NCBI GenBank assembly: GCA_022496805.1
Contig: CM040085.1
Span: 21,233,811-21,297,810 of the forward strand
Length of the DNA: 64,000 nucleotides
DNA from: Pohlia nutans
Lineage: Eukaryota > Streptophyta > Bryopsida > Bryales > Mniaceae
Reading direction: 5' to 3'
The position numbers and the translations under genes were made by a program. The notes under the pieces are model-generated. The model was not told the DNA's origin and searched no databases. It saw only the letters and a list, made by a program, of their open reading frames with translations. Positions 30,703 through 43,814 of the stretch are shown piece by piece. Every line of letters begins with the position of its first letter. The first letter of the stretch is position 1.

Positions 30703-30816
30703 CTATGTGAGAATGTCTTAATTTCTCCGTGTGTGTGTTCACAAGCATACCCGTTTTATGATCCATTGCCCCATTGTTATCAGTGAATTCTTTTACTTTC
30801 TGAATATCTGTTATTT

Positions 30817-31110
30817 TAGAGTCAAGTTCCATGGGTTTGAGAAGTTGCCCATGGAAGTAGGCAAGAGGAGGGATAAAGTGAAACTTGGGTTTGTCTCATG
30901 AAGTTGTGTATGTTCCATGAACATGAACAAATTTGATTGGTTAGGGAGAAGTTATCATGAAGTCTTGGGTTTGAAAACCCTCCATGCTTCATGACAACTT
31001 CTTCACCACTGTTTTCTCAAAATCTCACTTGAAATATGGAACTTGGTCCCCAAAGTTCCTGAAAATTTGTCTTTTAGTGAGATACTTCACCCATGTAACT
31101 TGGCCCTAAG
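30817..31110. mobile_element. MITE with TTAGGGCC-like termini
   Basis: The left end tagagtcaagttccatgggt and the inverse of the right end (cttagggccaagttacatgg) match with a few differences. The terminus recalls the elements near 58.7-59.8 kb. It may be hAT-like; no target duplication was confirmed. Confidence 0.45.
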
Positions 31111-31137
31111 TCACCCTCACTTCGTAAAGAATCAGAA

Positions 31138-31440
31138 TTATTCATGAGTTGCTACAACGAGCAGGCAAGCTGGCCGTCGTCGCGGGTGGCCGATTGCAGA
31201 AAGTCGCATTGTGACGAACTGAGTCGAAGAGACAGGGCTTGTGTGAATATCAGCTCGGCGAGCAGAAACCAGGCCGGCTTGAAGAACAACGAAACACACA
31301 GGCGGGGGCATGGTCATTGTCTCGGCACGCAATTCATCTCGCTTCTGAAACAAGAAGCGCACCAGATTCGAGAGCGTCGCCTGGCGGAGGAGTCTTTCCG
31401 GGTCCGAAGGCCATCTTGGAGCCGATGCTAGCCTAGCTTG
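31138..31440. other. GC-rich patch with broken coding-like frames
   Basis: Frames on both strands are open for about 95-125 codons without recognisable motifs. One plus frame begins ELLQRAGKLAVVAGGRLQKV and then stops. Possible remains of a host gene; the strand cannot be decided. Confidence 0.25.
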
Positions 31441-31677
31441 TGTGTTGATATTATTTTCCTTAGTTTTCTCCTGAATCTCCTGCTGTACAGTGGCCTGATT
31501 GATGGCCTGCAATCGTTCGTTTCATTCTCCCTGAGCATGCAACGTAAAGTATACCATCACCGACGACGTCCATGGCGAATCGTCTCCCTGTCTTCACAAA
31601 TTCAACATGGACTTTGTCAAATTGCGGCGCTGCTGCTGAAGACGATCATGTCGCACGTTCTTAAAAAGACACCAATC

Positions 31678-31837
31678 CACTACTAGCAAAGGCGTCGCTT
31701 CACACTCAGAACAGTGAACACAATTGTCCTACGTGACGAATCGCACTTACCAAGTCTTCAGCGCTTGGGTAGTGAGTGCGAAGTGGTGCCATTTGACTTA
31801 CCTACTGAGTGAAAAGCGACACCTTCTCCTTGTAGTG
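31678..31837. mobile_element. CACTA-type MITE, 160 bp
   Basis: It begins CACTACTAGCAAAGGCGTCG and ends cgacaccttctccttgtagtg, with inverted termini and inner match agtgagtgcgaagtggtgcc. It is the inverse copy of the element 3' of secreted-protein paralogue 2. Confidence 0.65.
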
Positions 31838-31849
31838 ATTGCACAGGTA

Positions 31850-33366
31850 CATGTGCACATGCTTGACATCTAAGCATTAGGGGTGTCAGAGTGTTAGTAT
31901 TCATTGTGCGAGCTTCTGCAACGAGCTTTGGAGCAAGGATATGGCTCTTGTCTCTTTGAAGGACGGTTGCAGAATACCATGGTTTTTATATTCGCATATA
32001 GAATGCAATTGTTTTGGTGAGAGTCTCGCAATTCCGGGCATAGATTACAGAATACCAACATGTAGGAACTACGTCGCAGAGTCTATCTCCCCTCACAAGC
32101 TCACACTCGGACGCTCCTGTTGAAGATTTGAGGCAATGATGAAGATCATAAGCTCTTTAGGATTCTGTAGTTGGCTTTGTACTATATTAATGTGGTCTTA
32201 TTTGTTAAAATGGCAAATATCAGAATGCCAAACTTAGATGTGACATTCCAGTGTCCAGAATTTTAGAAATCTATGCTTAATATAAATTTGAGGTTCAGTA
32301 GGGCAATTTGAGGTTTTTGTTGGACAGTCATGTTTGTTAAAATTGCATACTTCAGAGCTTCAAATTGTGACATCTCTAAAAAGTAGGAGTGATGTTGATC
32401 TGAGGTACCAAACATCTCAGAAAAGTGTCAATTTCTTGAGCTTTTAGATAAAATGATGACTTCAAGGGCAACTCAAAAACTATATCAGTTTATTTTTCTA
32501 AACCTTTTGCCTTGGGGGCCAATTTTGTGGAATCCCATCTCGGATTAAAATTACGTCTTGGGCCTCATCTGAGAGAAGGCACCAGCAAACCAAGACACAA
32601 AAGAAGGTAGTGATTTCATTTCATTCAGTTTTATGTCAAAAACCATGATTGTTGCTTGATATTTCCATTGAACCTAATTTTCAAATGTGCTCTATTTCTA
32701 AGTTTCTGCATTGATCACTCTCATTGTCCTGTGGATAATGTCATGGGACTTTAAATGAACACTCCAATTCTTAGGTAGAATTGATGTTGATATTAGAGTT
32801 ATTTGTAAAGGGAACCGGTCGTTTGCCCTCCTTTTTTCATGGAAAAGAAAATCTAACCTGTATTTGAGTGTAGCCACTAAGTAATCCAGTGAAATAAACT
32901 CAAGATTTGAGTGTTTTATGGAGGTGTCAGTTCTCACAAATGGCACAAATCTCTCAAAAAAAGACAAGACCAGTGTTGGTTGTCATCTCACTCTGGCACA
33001 AGTCCTACAATCCTAAAAATTTGCATTACTTTAAGGGTCAGAGTTTATTCTTTTTAAAACCAAGTCAAAATCCAAGTCCCTCCCATCAACCAACGTCCCT
33101 CAACTCACAACCAACATCCCTGACACCACCACACAAGGAACTTGTGACTTGACTTGGCGTTCAGTAAAAGCTAGGACAAAACTAGTGTTTTGGAATTCTT
33201 GACGGCTGAATTGAGTCTATCCTCAGTACTATTTCTAGTCTACAATGAATCCCTGCCAGTGGCATCGGCGACCCTGTGATTTTCAATTTAGAGGTTACAA
33301 ACCCAAGGTTTGCGGATAACTCTACTCTCTGCTCTGTTTTTACTTCTAAGCTTGAATATGAACCCT
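31850..33366. other. No gene recognised
   Basis: AT-rich. A 60-codon plus-strand frame near 31941-32123 has no recognisable motif. A tttgcggataactcta motif near 33312 recurs near 45680, and in the variant tttacggataactcta near 50540. Confidence 0.45.
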
Positions 33367-33856
33367 CACTAGTAGAAAATGTGTCGTTTTTCACTTACTA
33401 TAATTGAAAATGGAATGAAACCACGCTAGAAAATTGGGCTGTGTCAACGCCGGTGAGTGATTTTGGTCACAAGATAACAGAGCACTAGTTGTGCAAATGT
33501 AGAAATAAAGACATTCTACATGTAATTGGTCAGTTGTGCCATTGACAGCATTCATTCTATAAATCATTACAATATTGGGTGTCAACTGAAGACTGGAAAT
33601 TGGTTTAGGTTTTCAAATATTGGTTTACAGTTTGGACACATTTTGCTTCATAACACAAAAGTAACACTAATAGCAAATCTGTTGTTTTTCATTCCCGACT
33701 TCGTGGAAATAGTGAATAGTGGCTGAATATTATGTTTATATTTTGTCTTCTTGTGACCAAAACCACTCACCACCACTGACACAACCCATGTATCTAGCAC
33801 GGTTTCATTCCTTTTTCATTTATAGTAAGTGAAAAGCAACGCATTTCCTACTAGTG
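33367..33856. mobile_element. CACTA-type MITE, 490 bp
   Basis: It begins CACTAGTAGAAAATGTGTCG and ends in the inverse of CACTAGTAGGAAATGCGTTG. Both arms continue into TTTTCACTTACTATAA, about 37 bp of near-matching inverted terminus. No transposase ORF. Confidence 0.7.
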
Positions 33857-35759
33857 TAAGGTTGAAGTTCTAATATCCCAAGTGACTCAATTGCCAAGTT
33901 GTGTTAAGGGATAAGATGCCCAAACCCAATAAAATTTTCATAATCCTGACCATTTGGTTGGATTTGTTAAAAGCCAAGTTTTCTAAAGTAGTTTGCACTC
34001 TTTAAAAGTAAGCAAAATCCAAAGACTTAGTTTTTATAAAACTAAAATTATCATTCAATTAATGAAATTCGTATAAAACCGACAATAGAGAAAAGCAAGC
34101 CCACAAGCCTATTTTTGAAGGTCTAATTAGTTTTCAACATGAAGGTACGAGTGTTGGACAATGGAGCATGTTTAATATTTTACTTTCAATATCTTGCACA
34201 TTTTTCATCAAACATTGTATTTTGTAATACATCTCAAAAGGATTTCAAAAAAAATTAACTCATTTTTTAAATCCAAAATTTTTGTGCACTATGAACAATG
34301 TGCAAATTGGATGATCATGCAAGTAGTGGGAAGCCTCTTATCTATCCTTTGTTGAGATTTCAAGGAATGTTCACTTGGTGAAAAAGGTTGTGCACATAGA
34401 AAAAATTATGTACAAACTTTCTATAATTGCAACCTAAAGTAATCAAGTATTATGGGACAAAAGCGAGGGCAAAAGGAATAATGATGATAGGTGATTCTAC
34501 TTTCATAAACTAATTGATTGCAACCTTTAGTTAAAGGTGGTACTGTGGTGAGTAGTTTTAACAAATATCTGGCACGTGTTGCCATTAAAATTAAAAAATG
34601 TTGAAAAAATCAATATGTTTAATTTTTCATTAAAATATAGGATGCGCAAAAAAAATGTATTTTTACAAAAACCACTAGGCTATTTATTTGGCACACAAAA
34701 TCCAGTATAAAATGGCCTTTGTTTTGTCGATTTGACATTTGGTTATTATATAAATAAGTAATGAGGTTTCAACTTGCATGTTGGACATGCTTATTGGGAC
34801 CCTCTTGGTCTCGATGTCTTGTTCTTTGCCATTGCGGCAATTTCTTTTATGAGTAAAGTCTCAGCTGGTCTCGACATCTTGTTCTCTACTCTTGTGACGT
34901 TTCCTTTTATAAATAAAGACTCTCCCGTTACAAGCTTTTCTCTTCATGAAGTTTAAACTTAGTAGGCTCCTTAAATTGTTGGTAGGTTTTGACTAGGTCA
35001 TTGGATAATCAACATCAACATTTGGTAGGTGATGAAATTAAAAGCCTCAAAATTTTCAAAGGCTCTACCTTAGTTTAATTTTAGAATTTGAAGTTTTGAA
35101 ACCTGAAAAGGACTATTGTACCCACATCATTTCAAATTTGGTAGGATAAAAATGTTTGTGTTTTTCAACACATAATTATTACATTGGTAAGAGGGTTTGT
35201 TTTGCTTCTACATTGAAAATGCATAGAAGTAGTATACTTATTACACATAATACGTGTAGAAAACATTGCATCACACGTACTACATGCGAAAGTATAATCT
35301 ATATAGTTTTTTGAAGGCACATCCCTTGTACATTTTTAATATATGATACATGCAGAAACTTACAAAAATTCAATGCCATTTTTATATAAAAACAATATAG
35401 TTATGTATTTCTAAGTAAAATATGCAAAAAAAATTAATGAAAACTTTGAATTTGTCATTATCGCACTCTCCAATATGACATTCGAGATATTCATGTAGGT
35501 TGATTACCAAAGGGGTGATATAAAAGAATTTTGAATGTACTTTCCATCCCTTGCCAAGTTTGAAAGCATATAATACTTGGGTGCAATTGAGGGTGCAATC
35601 CATAAAAATTTAAAATTTAAAAGAATAATAATAATAATCTAAGATGTACTCCAAAAAATTAAACTATTTGCCATTGAGTGAACGAACCTGCTATGTGGGT
35701 ATGGTATCTCACCGGCTCCCTGTGTTTTTCTCAACAAATTTTAAAGAACAACGTCACGC
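33857..35759. other. AT-rich, no gene recognised
   Basis: It contains one imperfect tandem pair (about 34806-34865 and 34867-34925, ggtctcgatgtcttgttct versus ggtctcgacatcttgttct). Nothing else was seen. Confidence 0.45.
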
Positions 35760-35993
35760 CTACACGGAAGTCTGTGAGGTGAAGTACATTGCGTGTATTT
35801 CACGCATCTCCAGCACGTCCGTCACCAAAAGTTTCATTGTCTGCACCTCTAAGTTATTAATCGTCTGAGTAAATGTTTGGTTTCTCTGCAAGCCCGACAG
35901 CTGGCACAAGGCATGTGCAACTTGTTCAAAAATCGACCCACTGGACTCAAGTTGGACTATTTCTCCGTGCGAATATGCCCCGACAATAGCTTG
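35760..35993 (-). pseudogene. Possible coding remnant, 78 open codons
   Basis: The minus-strand frame between two stops reads like a helical protein (HGEIVQLESSGSIFEQVAHA, then QTINNLEVQTMKLLVTDVLE). It has no ATG near its start and no recognised family. It may be a fragment of an old element. Confidence 0.2.
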
Positions 35994-36158
35994 CTAAATT
36001 CCGTGTGAGTGACGAACAAACGCTATGTACTTTTGTTTAGCATCCAGCCGGATATATATATGCCTAAGGTATGTGCACCCAAAATCGCCCTCTACAATGA
36101 ATGCGCTTTGTACATTTTAGGGGGCAATTTCGTATACTCGATCATACCTTGTCAATTA

Positions 36159-36234
36159 CTCCCTATGTCCCACAAAAAGACCATGAAAACCACTTTGCAG
36201 CATAGTAGTTTTCATGTTCTTTTTATAGAGAGAG
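36159..36234. mobile_element. Stowaway-like MITE, 76 bp
   Basis: It begins CTCCCTATGTCCCACAAAAA and ends ctttttatagagagag, with TA on both sides. An inner inverted pair catgaaaaccact / agtagttttcatg is present. Confidence 0.6.
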
Positions 36235-36299
36235 TAACACACAAAGCAATAAGTAAAACCCAACTAGTCCAGGTCTTTGAACAAACTTATTAGTAGTAG

Positions 36300-36420
36300 T
36301 AAGAACTCCGGTCCTTTATCGTGAATAAAGTGTCTATTTGACCCAATGTCCACCAAACAAAGAATCAATGGTGCAGGACTACTTCTCCCTCTCGACTCTC
36401 GAGGGTAGACAAACAAACTT
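36300..36420. repeat. Dispersed repeat, family copy 3
   Basis: Contains gaactccggtcctttatcg and gtgaataaagtgtctatttg and ends with gtgcaggactactt. Related to the copies at 6.2 and 22.0 kb. Confidence 0.45.
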
Positions 36421-36923
36421 GCCACGTGAAACAAATTCTGAACACGAAGGTATGTCCACCCAAAATTACCCCATAAAATGTACACAACGCATTCAATTTA
36501 CAGGCGATTTTGGGTACACATCACCAGCAGTGCTCACAAGTACGCTGAACAGAAAAGGTGAGGTGGTACTTTTTCGTTTTTTTTTAAACAAATGGATGCT
36601 TTATTTCCATTGCACGAGGTGGTACTTTTAGGTGTGGGTGTTGAATTGTTGAGAAGTAATGAAGAGGAGAATGTGATTTAAATTGCGTTTCTCATGTATT
36701 GAGATGATGATAGCTAATGGCTGCAGTCGGTCATGGTCCAAAGTTTGATGGCGTGCAGCACCTGCAGTACTTGCGGTTATCTGCAGAGTTGACTTGCCAT
36801 TGACTGACATGAAAAAATAAAATGGCCCCAAACCACGAAGTTATTGAGCAGTCATGGCCTTTACTTGCCACACTTGTGACGGACCACCTGTGATATATGT
36901 TTCTTTTGCTTTCAAATTTTCAG

Positions 36924-37094
36924 TTTATTGTCTCTGCCCCACCAAGGGAGAGACTACTGAAACGCTTCATTTTAACCCCTAACTGCCTGAGCGTCCATTT
37001 TTTGGACGATGTATGGCTGAACAGTATAAACATGGTGTAAAAGTAAATCTAAGGTAAATACTAAGGCAGAGACTACCCGACTAATCGCTTGTTT
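36924..37094. repeat. Dispersed repeat with GTCTCTGCC / GGCAGAGAC ends, copy 1
   Basis: It shares tttattgtctctgcc, ggagagactac, actgaacagtataaaca and aaatactaaggcagagacta with 52497-52635. This copy additionally holds TTAACCCCTAACTGCC and gtccattttttggac, resembling one end of a TTAA-type MITE inserted into it. Confidence 0.5.
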
Positions 37095-37570
37095 TATTCT
37101 AACGGTAGTGTGTTTCTTATGTCCAAAATATATAGCTTTGAGTAGAATATTGATTTTACATGCAAGTATCAATGATTAAATAAATATAATTGTTGCATAT
37201 GCCAAAATGTCCCACACTAATAAAGGTAGGTTTCCATGTGAGGATTGGTTGGATGAAAGGCACTGAAAGACAAGAAATGAGGCCTCAAGAACTCGGGGGT
37301 GCACTACGATATCATGTATGGAATCACGTGCGTGAACAAAAGGGGTATTAATTGTGGGGTGGGCTTACAAAATATACATAAGCTTGGGGTATTACTTTAT
37401 TCAATTTCATAAATATACACAACCCATTTTTAATGTGGTAAGAGTTGTAAATTTACATACAGGGCTATTCCCTTATATAACATGTAGGTAGGAAATAACT
37501 GTCATACTTCTTCATTGAAATTATTATAAAAAAAAGAGGGGGGGAGGGGGGGGCAAGCAAATCAAAAGCA

Positions 37571-37822
37571 TTGACTACTAAAACTTGGTATTTAGGAAGG
37601 GTTTATAGAATATGTAGAAAAATTGCTAATAAGTGGGCTAAATATAGAGAACCAATTGATTTGTTGGATCAACCATCTCATATGAAGATTGGATTGTGTT
37701 GGTACCAAAAAGATCATAGATCACTATGGACTTATGACTTGATAGATCATGTTATGGTAAAACTTAGAAACTATTATTGTACTAGCTACAATAACTTTTG
37801 TAGTAGAAAAAAACTTGTATAA
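37571..37822 (+). pseudogene. Unrecognised 83-codon fragment, protein-like
   Basis: The frame holds TWYLGRVYRICRKIANKWAK, EPIDLLDQP, KIGLCWYQKD and LWTYDLIDHV, with an unusual density of Trp, Tyr and charged residues for AT-rich spacer. It may be the remains of a transposon or host exon. No family can be named and the codons upstream are not open. Confidence 0.3.
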
Positions 37823-38183
37823 GTTACATCCTACGGATGAAAAAGTGTCTAATGATTTTACCAATGATAAATAAGTACTTTTGTAGTGAAATAATTTCAA
37901 GCCTATTTTTTAAGCCATGTTTTTCATTGTATACATATGTTAGCCTTTGTTTTCTTAATTTACTTTGAACATACATACATACATACATTAGGCTTCTTTT
38001 TTGTTTATTTTTTATTTTTATTTTTATTTTAATGAAAAAAACCATATATAGGGGTATTAATTTGGAGGTAATGCACGCACGTTAGTCTTGGCCTTTAACA
38101 CTAAGTGCACCCCCGGGTTCAAGAACCACCCATACTCAACCCATTTCGATACAAATGAAAAATGTATTACTAGATTCTCCTTT

Positions 38184-38303
38184 CATTAGTAAAAAAGGTG
38201 GCACTCTCCAAAGAGATGTCCAGGAAAATGGTGCTCAATTCCACGCATGCACAGTGATTTTGCCTAGACATCTTCCTGGAGAGCGCCACCTTTTCTACTA
38301 GTG
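38184..38303. mobile_element. CACTA-type MITE, 120 bp
   Basis: The right end is the inverse of CACTAGTAGAAAAGGTGGCG. The left end, cattagtaaaaaaggtggca, is the diverged mate. Pairing continues through ctctcc...gatgtc. Confidence 0.65.
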
Positions 38304-38891
38304 ACTATTCATCCATTTCAGTAGTGAACTCTGTAGCTTCCACCTTTTGGGACCGACCACCCATACATGAAAGTCTGGCCTAAGACCATCAACATCTTTA
38401 TTTCTTTAATTCACCCATTGACCACTATCATTACGTTCAAAATTTGGTGTCTATCACAATCACTATACATGGATAATCATTATTTTTTATCAATTTAGGA
38501 TACCGAGCCCTTTCTTAAATTAGCTATGGAGGGATGTATTCAAATATCAATATATCATACTCATATTCCGTGGTTGTCTCACATGCCTTGAATTTTCAGC
38601 ATTAAACACACACACTTTTCATCCAGTTTTCATAGAATCTCCTCCTTTCAACGGTAGTGTGCGGATGCTCTAATTCACATATTTACTCAAAATGATAGAT
38701 GGCGTAATTTTGAGATTTTTATTATGTATTTTTTGTCAGGATATTAATTCTCATCTAACACCTAACACCCTTGTTTTTCCTAGCAACTACTCGCGGGACT
38801 ACTTGCTATTTTGATTACGTGATCTTTCAAAATTGCTACATCTCAAGGGAAAAAAAACTTCTAAGTGATGTTGCCATGTGGTCATCTTTAA

Positions 38892-39678
38892 ACCCTAACT
38901 ATCCCGGCGTCCATATTTTGGACGTTTTTTTGGAGTACGTTCACCTTCGAAGAGCTGTAACTTTTGCAAAATTGTTTGATTTCCATGAAAATTTGGAAAA
39001 ATCAACAGCATGATGTATACTTTGAGCAGTAAAAATTTCGGATCAATCCAAAATGAATTGAATTTTTGGTGATCATTTGAAAGTAGGGGTCTTTTTTTTT
39101 AACAGTTTTTGTGCATTTTGATGACTGCATCTTCGGGGCTTGTATCTCCTTCATTCCATGTCCGTTTTCAATAAGAATCGTTGGGTTGGATTCCCCTTGT
39201 AGTCTAGTTATTTTGGTAAAAAATTTTGAATGTTTGGGAGTCGTTTTAGTGCACGTGTCTATTTTGGACACTTTTTGCTTTTGGGTCAAATGGGTCACTT
39301 TTCCGACTACTTTTTGACATTGCAAGCCCATTTTAGGGCACATTAAATTTTTCACAAGTTTTTTTTGGTACCAATGTGTTTATATGATGATTTTGAACTA
39401 TTTTATAGCTCAAAGTTTTTTCATTTGAGTAATTTTGAAAACGAATTTCACCTCTAACTGTGTTGCTAGGAAAATTTCAGCATCCTTTTTTAACACTAAA
39501 ACACTATCATCTTGCAATCTATATGGCCAAATGACTCCAAATTTGATCCACATCATTTACAACATGTACATTACAAGATTGTACGATTGAGATTTCTATA
39601 CCTCACTTACATTTAGACCTATAACACATCAAAAGCAACGATGGTTTTAAGCCCAAAAATGCTAGGGATGCTTAGGGG
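38892..39678. mobile_element. TTAA-flanked MITE, 787 bp
   Basis: TTAA at 38888-38891 and 39679-39682. The left end is ACCCTAACTATCCC and the right end the inverse of CCCCTAAGCATCCC. A subterminal gtccatattttggac hairpin is present. No long ORF. Confidence 0.65.
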
Positions 39679-39682
39679 TTAA

Positions 39683-41683
39683 GGAAATTGAAACTTGACG
39701 CTTAGGCACATTGGTTCTGGTGTCTCTGGGCCTCATCACAAGCTCGGGAAAAGGCTGAATAAGTTACCCATGAACCAGCAGTTGCTCCTAGAGAGAGTGA
39801 CGAATATCATACCTAACCGTCAGGGTCAACAGCTCATTCCTAATTATTATTTTTTAAATTGACAAAATTATGTAAATATTCTCTAAAAATTTATGGAAAT
39901 TTTTTAAGGTTTTCTTTTTTACCATAAAAATTAAAGAAATTCTAAAATTTTGGGCTTCGTTTTTTATAATTATTTTTTGCTAACCATGTTGTCTGGGTAC
40001 GGTGTGTTTATCCAACCACTCCATCATGTTGAAGATAATGACGTTCCTTTAGTTCGATGGCAAATGGCGGCGTCTTCAAGTTCTCCCTAACTTGAAATGG
40101 AAACATCACCGGGAGTGGCAAGACTGCGGGTAGTCGGGTACTACGAAGAGCCATTGTAATGAGTGTCAACTGCAATAATAATGAGCATAGACAGAAGTGG
40201 TACATGGGCAATATTTGAGGATCATATGTAGACGATTTGCAAGGACTCCTTTACGCGACATGAATCACTTACTAACATGCTTAGTTTCAGTGGCATGTGC
40301 AATACACCTTTCTTTATCATGGGCGTAGATAGATTACCGTAGTACCGTAGCTAGGTCGCCACCCCACGGACAAATATTTAATGTTTTTCGAAAAATTGGG
40401 TTTGTTTCTCTCAAAATGAATTTCTTGATTTTTGTTTTTGAGCAAAATAAAATGATTAAAAATGGCCCAAAATAGCTTAAAATTAGCTAAGAAATAATTT
40501 GTTCTATTTTCATTTTCTAGTTCTCATAATTTTGAATTATTTTACGTTTTTTATTTTTTTGAATTATTTTTGGCGATCCATCTATGGTACTGTGGATGGA
40601 GGACAGGGTTGGCAAAAAATATTTATATAAATAAATGGCAATTTTTTGGGAAAATTGCTTTTTTAAAATAAGTTCTTTCTTTTCTTTTCTATTTTATTTT
40701 ATTTTTGGCACAAAAATTGTTTTGCAACCTGCGGTAAGCACAGGAGTTGTTTTTGTTTTTTGCAACCCATGGCAAGGGTGTTCTATCAGGTGGAGAGCCG
40801 ATTTTAGGGACAGTGTCAAACTACCAACCACTTAGGTATCCTTGCAACACATTGGGTACTCTTCCACCATCCCTTGGTAGTCTAAGGTCATCTCGGGTCA
40901 TAAATAAGTATTGTTTGTATGGTGAAAAAAAAAATCTTGAATAATATTCATGGATATTCTATTTGTCAATTTTTTGAGTTAAATATTTGGCACAAATGTA
41001 TCAGGCATCTCCTCCACCTACAATACTTCAATGTATCAAGGGCTTTTAGCTCTTTGAGACAAAGTATTGGTATACAAAGTTAATTCCAAAATGCCCAATC
41101 AACTAAATTTCATCCATACTTTATTCAAGTTGTAACACATCTTTAAATTCATGCATCCATTCAAGTATTGTTGTATTATTCGTAACTTCTCAAATATGTG
41201 GTCAAGACTTTTTATTTTTAAATTTAAAGAAGTATGAACCTTCAATTCTTGCTTGAAATGTTTAAAACAGAGTTACAAAACTGCTCTTAGGGAGTACCTG
41301 AGATTGAGAGATAATTTTGAACTCCTTATTTGTCGAGGTAACAATTAAAAAGAAAAATTGAAGAAAATTCTTTATGCTTTGGGTTTCATCATTTCCATCC
41401 AAAAGATTGTAATTTCAATTATGGCTTATATGAAAATCTATAAAGTTTCTGGTATTGTCAGAGATTCTATATCTTCGATTCCATTGAAAATTGTTCAATG
41501 CCATTTATATAATCATCATATGCACATTTCCAGGCAATTTTATTTTAAATGATTATAATTTTCTTTTCTTTTTTTGAAACAAATGGATGCTTTATTTCCA
41601 AAATAATTATAATTTTCAATTGTATGAAGGTCTAATTTTATTGTTTTAGCAAAGGTGGGTCTTAGTCAATGTATAACAACATC
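39683..41683. other. AT-rich, no gene recognised
   Basis: Simple T- and A-rich stretches. A tttttttgaaacaaatggatgctttattt-type tail occurs near 41570 and near 36580, suggesting a shared degraded repeat. Confidence 0.4.
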
Positions 41684-41687
41684 TTAA

Positions 41688-42482
41688 CCCTTTAGTGCCC
41701 AGCTGACCACATTATGGTCACTACAACGTCCAAAATGCAAATAGCAGAGAATCCGTGAAGAATTGGAACTTCAGTTTTGAAGTTCAGATTTGCCCATATA
41801 CATCACACACCTTCCAGAAAAAGAAATTTTCAATTTGGAATTGTACAACTATCAAAATACCTATCAACAGAACGCAAAAATACTGCAAATACTTGAAAAT
41901 ACAGTAAATACTTACAAATACAACACATGTATTATGCAGTATTTCTTGTGTTTAGAAGTTTGTTATCTTGTTTTATTTTTTTGGATTGTGTTCTTTTCTT
42001 CATCTTCCATTAGTGTGTGTAATCCGATCTTGACTAATGTACCCACTCATGTCAATTTTCAACGTATAAAATTTTGTCTTAAACCGTATATGGATAAGTC
42101 ACTTTCACTTATAAAATTCACAATAATTATGTGTGAGTCAATTCTTGATATGAAAGATTGCAACGGAGAGGTGTTGACATAGGGCATAGCTGAACTTCTT
42201 TCCTTTCATTTTTGAAAATTTAACCCAAATTCTATTTAACTTTGAAGTCACACACCCCCCAAAATCTCATTTTTGAGCTACAGTTCAAATACATACTATA
42301 ATCTTCCAATCCCACCATTGGATGATTCTCAAATTTTAATAAAATGTGTGCTCTCCAGTTGAGAATAGAATTGTACGGCTACTTTCTAATTTAATCCATT
42401 CTATTTCTGGTAATCTCAATCACAGTGGAAAAATCCACTGAAATCCAGTGCTCCCAGCTACATTACCCTGGGCACTAAAGGG
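41688..42482. mobile_element. TTAA-flanked MITE, 795 bp
   Basis: TTAA at 41684-41687 and 42483-42486. Termini CCCTTTAGTGCCCAG and its exact inverse (15 bp). The interior carries a 130-codon plus-strand frame with no transposase motif. Confidence 0.75.
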
Positions 42483-42486
42483 TTAA

Positions 42487-43810
42487 CATACATAGATAAT
42501 TTTGCGGTATTGAAAAAATCATTTAAAAAATATTTTTTTTACCTTTTAGTGCTTGCAAAATTTAATGAATAAGGTGGCAAATTTTTAACATTCATTAACT
42601 TTTTCTTCATTCTTGTACTACTAACAACTTTTGAGTGCAAATGTTCCAAGATTGATGTTTCCACAATGCAAAAAAATTAGGCCAAGAAGATTCAAAGCCT
42701 TCAAACCTTGTTTGGGAGGGTTAAAGAGAACCTTTTTTCTTACTTCAAACACAAGTATAACAACATATATGGGGTCAAAGTTGTGGAATTTTTTATCACA
42801 TATTCTCATACTAGCCTAGTGCAAGTTACTAGGATCACATACTGAAAATAAATATTAAGAAATGAAAAAATTGGCTCAATGTACTAAAAATGATTGTTTT
42901 ATTGGGTATTTTGAACAAAAACACCTATAATCTTTTAGCAATTATCCTCAAAAGCCGTGATGAGCTTGTTTTGAACTTTTTGAAGACTTAGGCAAATTCT
43001 AGTGACTTACTAATTTTTATATTTTTACATGAAAATTTATACTTTTAAATAGCTCTCGATCATTATGTTTTACATGTGAGATTTTGTTTCATGTCGTTCC
43101 GATAAGTATTGCAAAGAATATAAAGATTATCAAATTAGACAACAAAAAAATCACCTTTTTAAAATTATCTAACATACCTATACAAAAAGCTTTTAATTAT
43201 TCTATTTTTACTAATGAGATAAAATTTATGAGGAGTTCTATTTTGCAGACAATAGAAGCAAAAATGATATTGAAATCGTTTTTGGTTTCAAATCTTTTAA
43301 ATTTCAAAAAACATTTATGGATATATCTTACTTACTAGAACATTCTTACCATTAGAATTGACGTTTCTCAAATTTCAAGTCGTACTTATTAATACTTTAG
43401 GTTTTTCTTTCATCATGTACCTCTTTCCACACAACATGTTTTTTTTTAAATCAATATGAAGTATTTTGGTTAATTTTTCCTTTAGTATTTTGAACTCATT
43501 TTTTAACATAGTTTTTAAAATGTGCAAGTTATTGTACGAATTCATTTTTACTTAAAACATTAAAACAAGAAAATTCTCTTTTGGAAAGAGTTAGAAAAAT
43601 ACTTGTTTTTTAAGTTTAGGTATTATGATCTTACAATCACTGACCGGGATTTTCACTTTAAAATTTAGGAATATATACTTGAAGAAGTTCACTAAAAGGT
43701 CATATAATTGAATTCATAAAAATTAAAAATTAAAAATTAAAATTGCTTTGTTTTAGGACAAAGTGTTTTGAAGCATTTTTGGGCTTCACTACACCACAAT
43801 ATTTTAGGGG
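42487..43810. other. AT-rich, no gene recognised
   Basis: Nothing beyond A/T-rich low complexity. It ends in ttttagggg against a TTAA, which looks like one end of a further TTAA-type element whose other end was not found. Confidence 0.4.
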
Positions 43811-43814
43811 TTAA

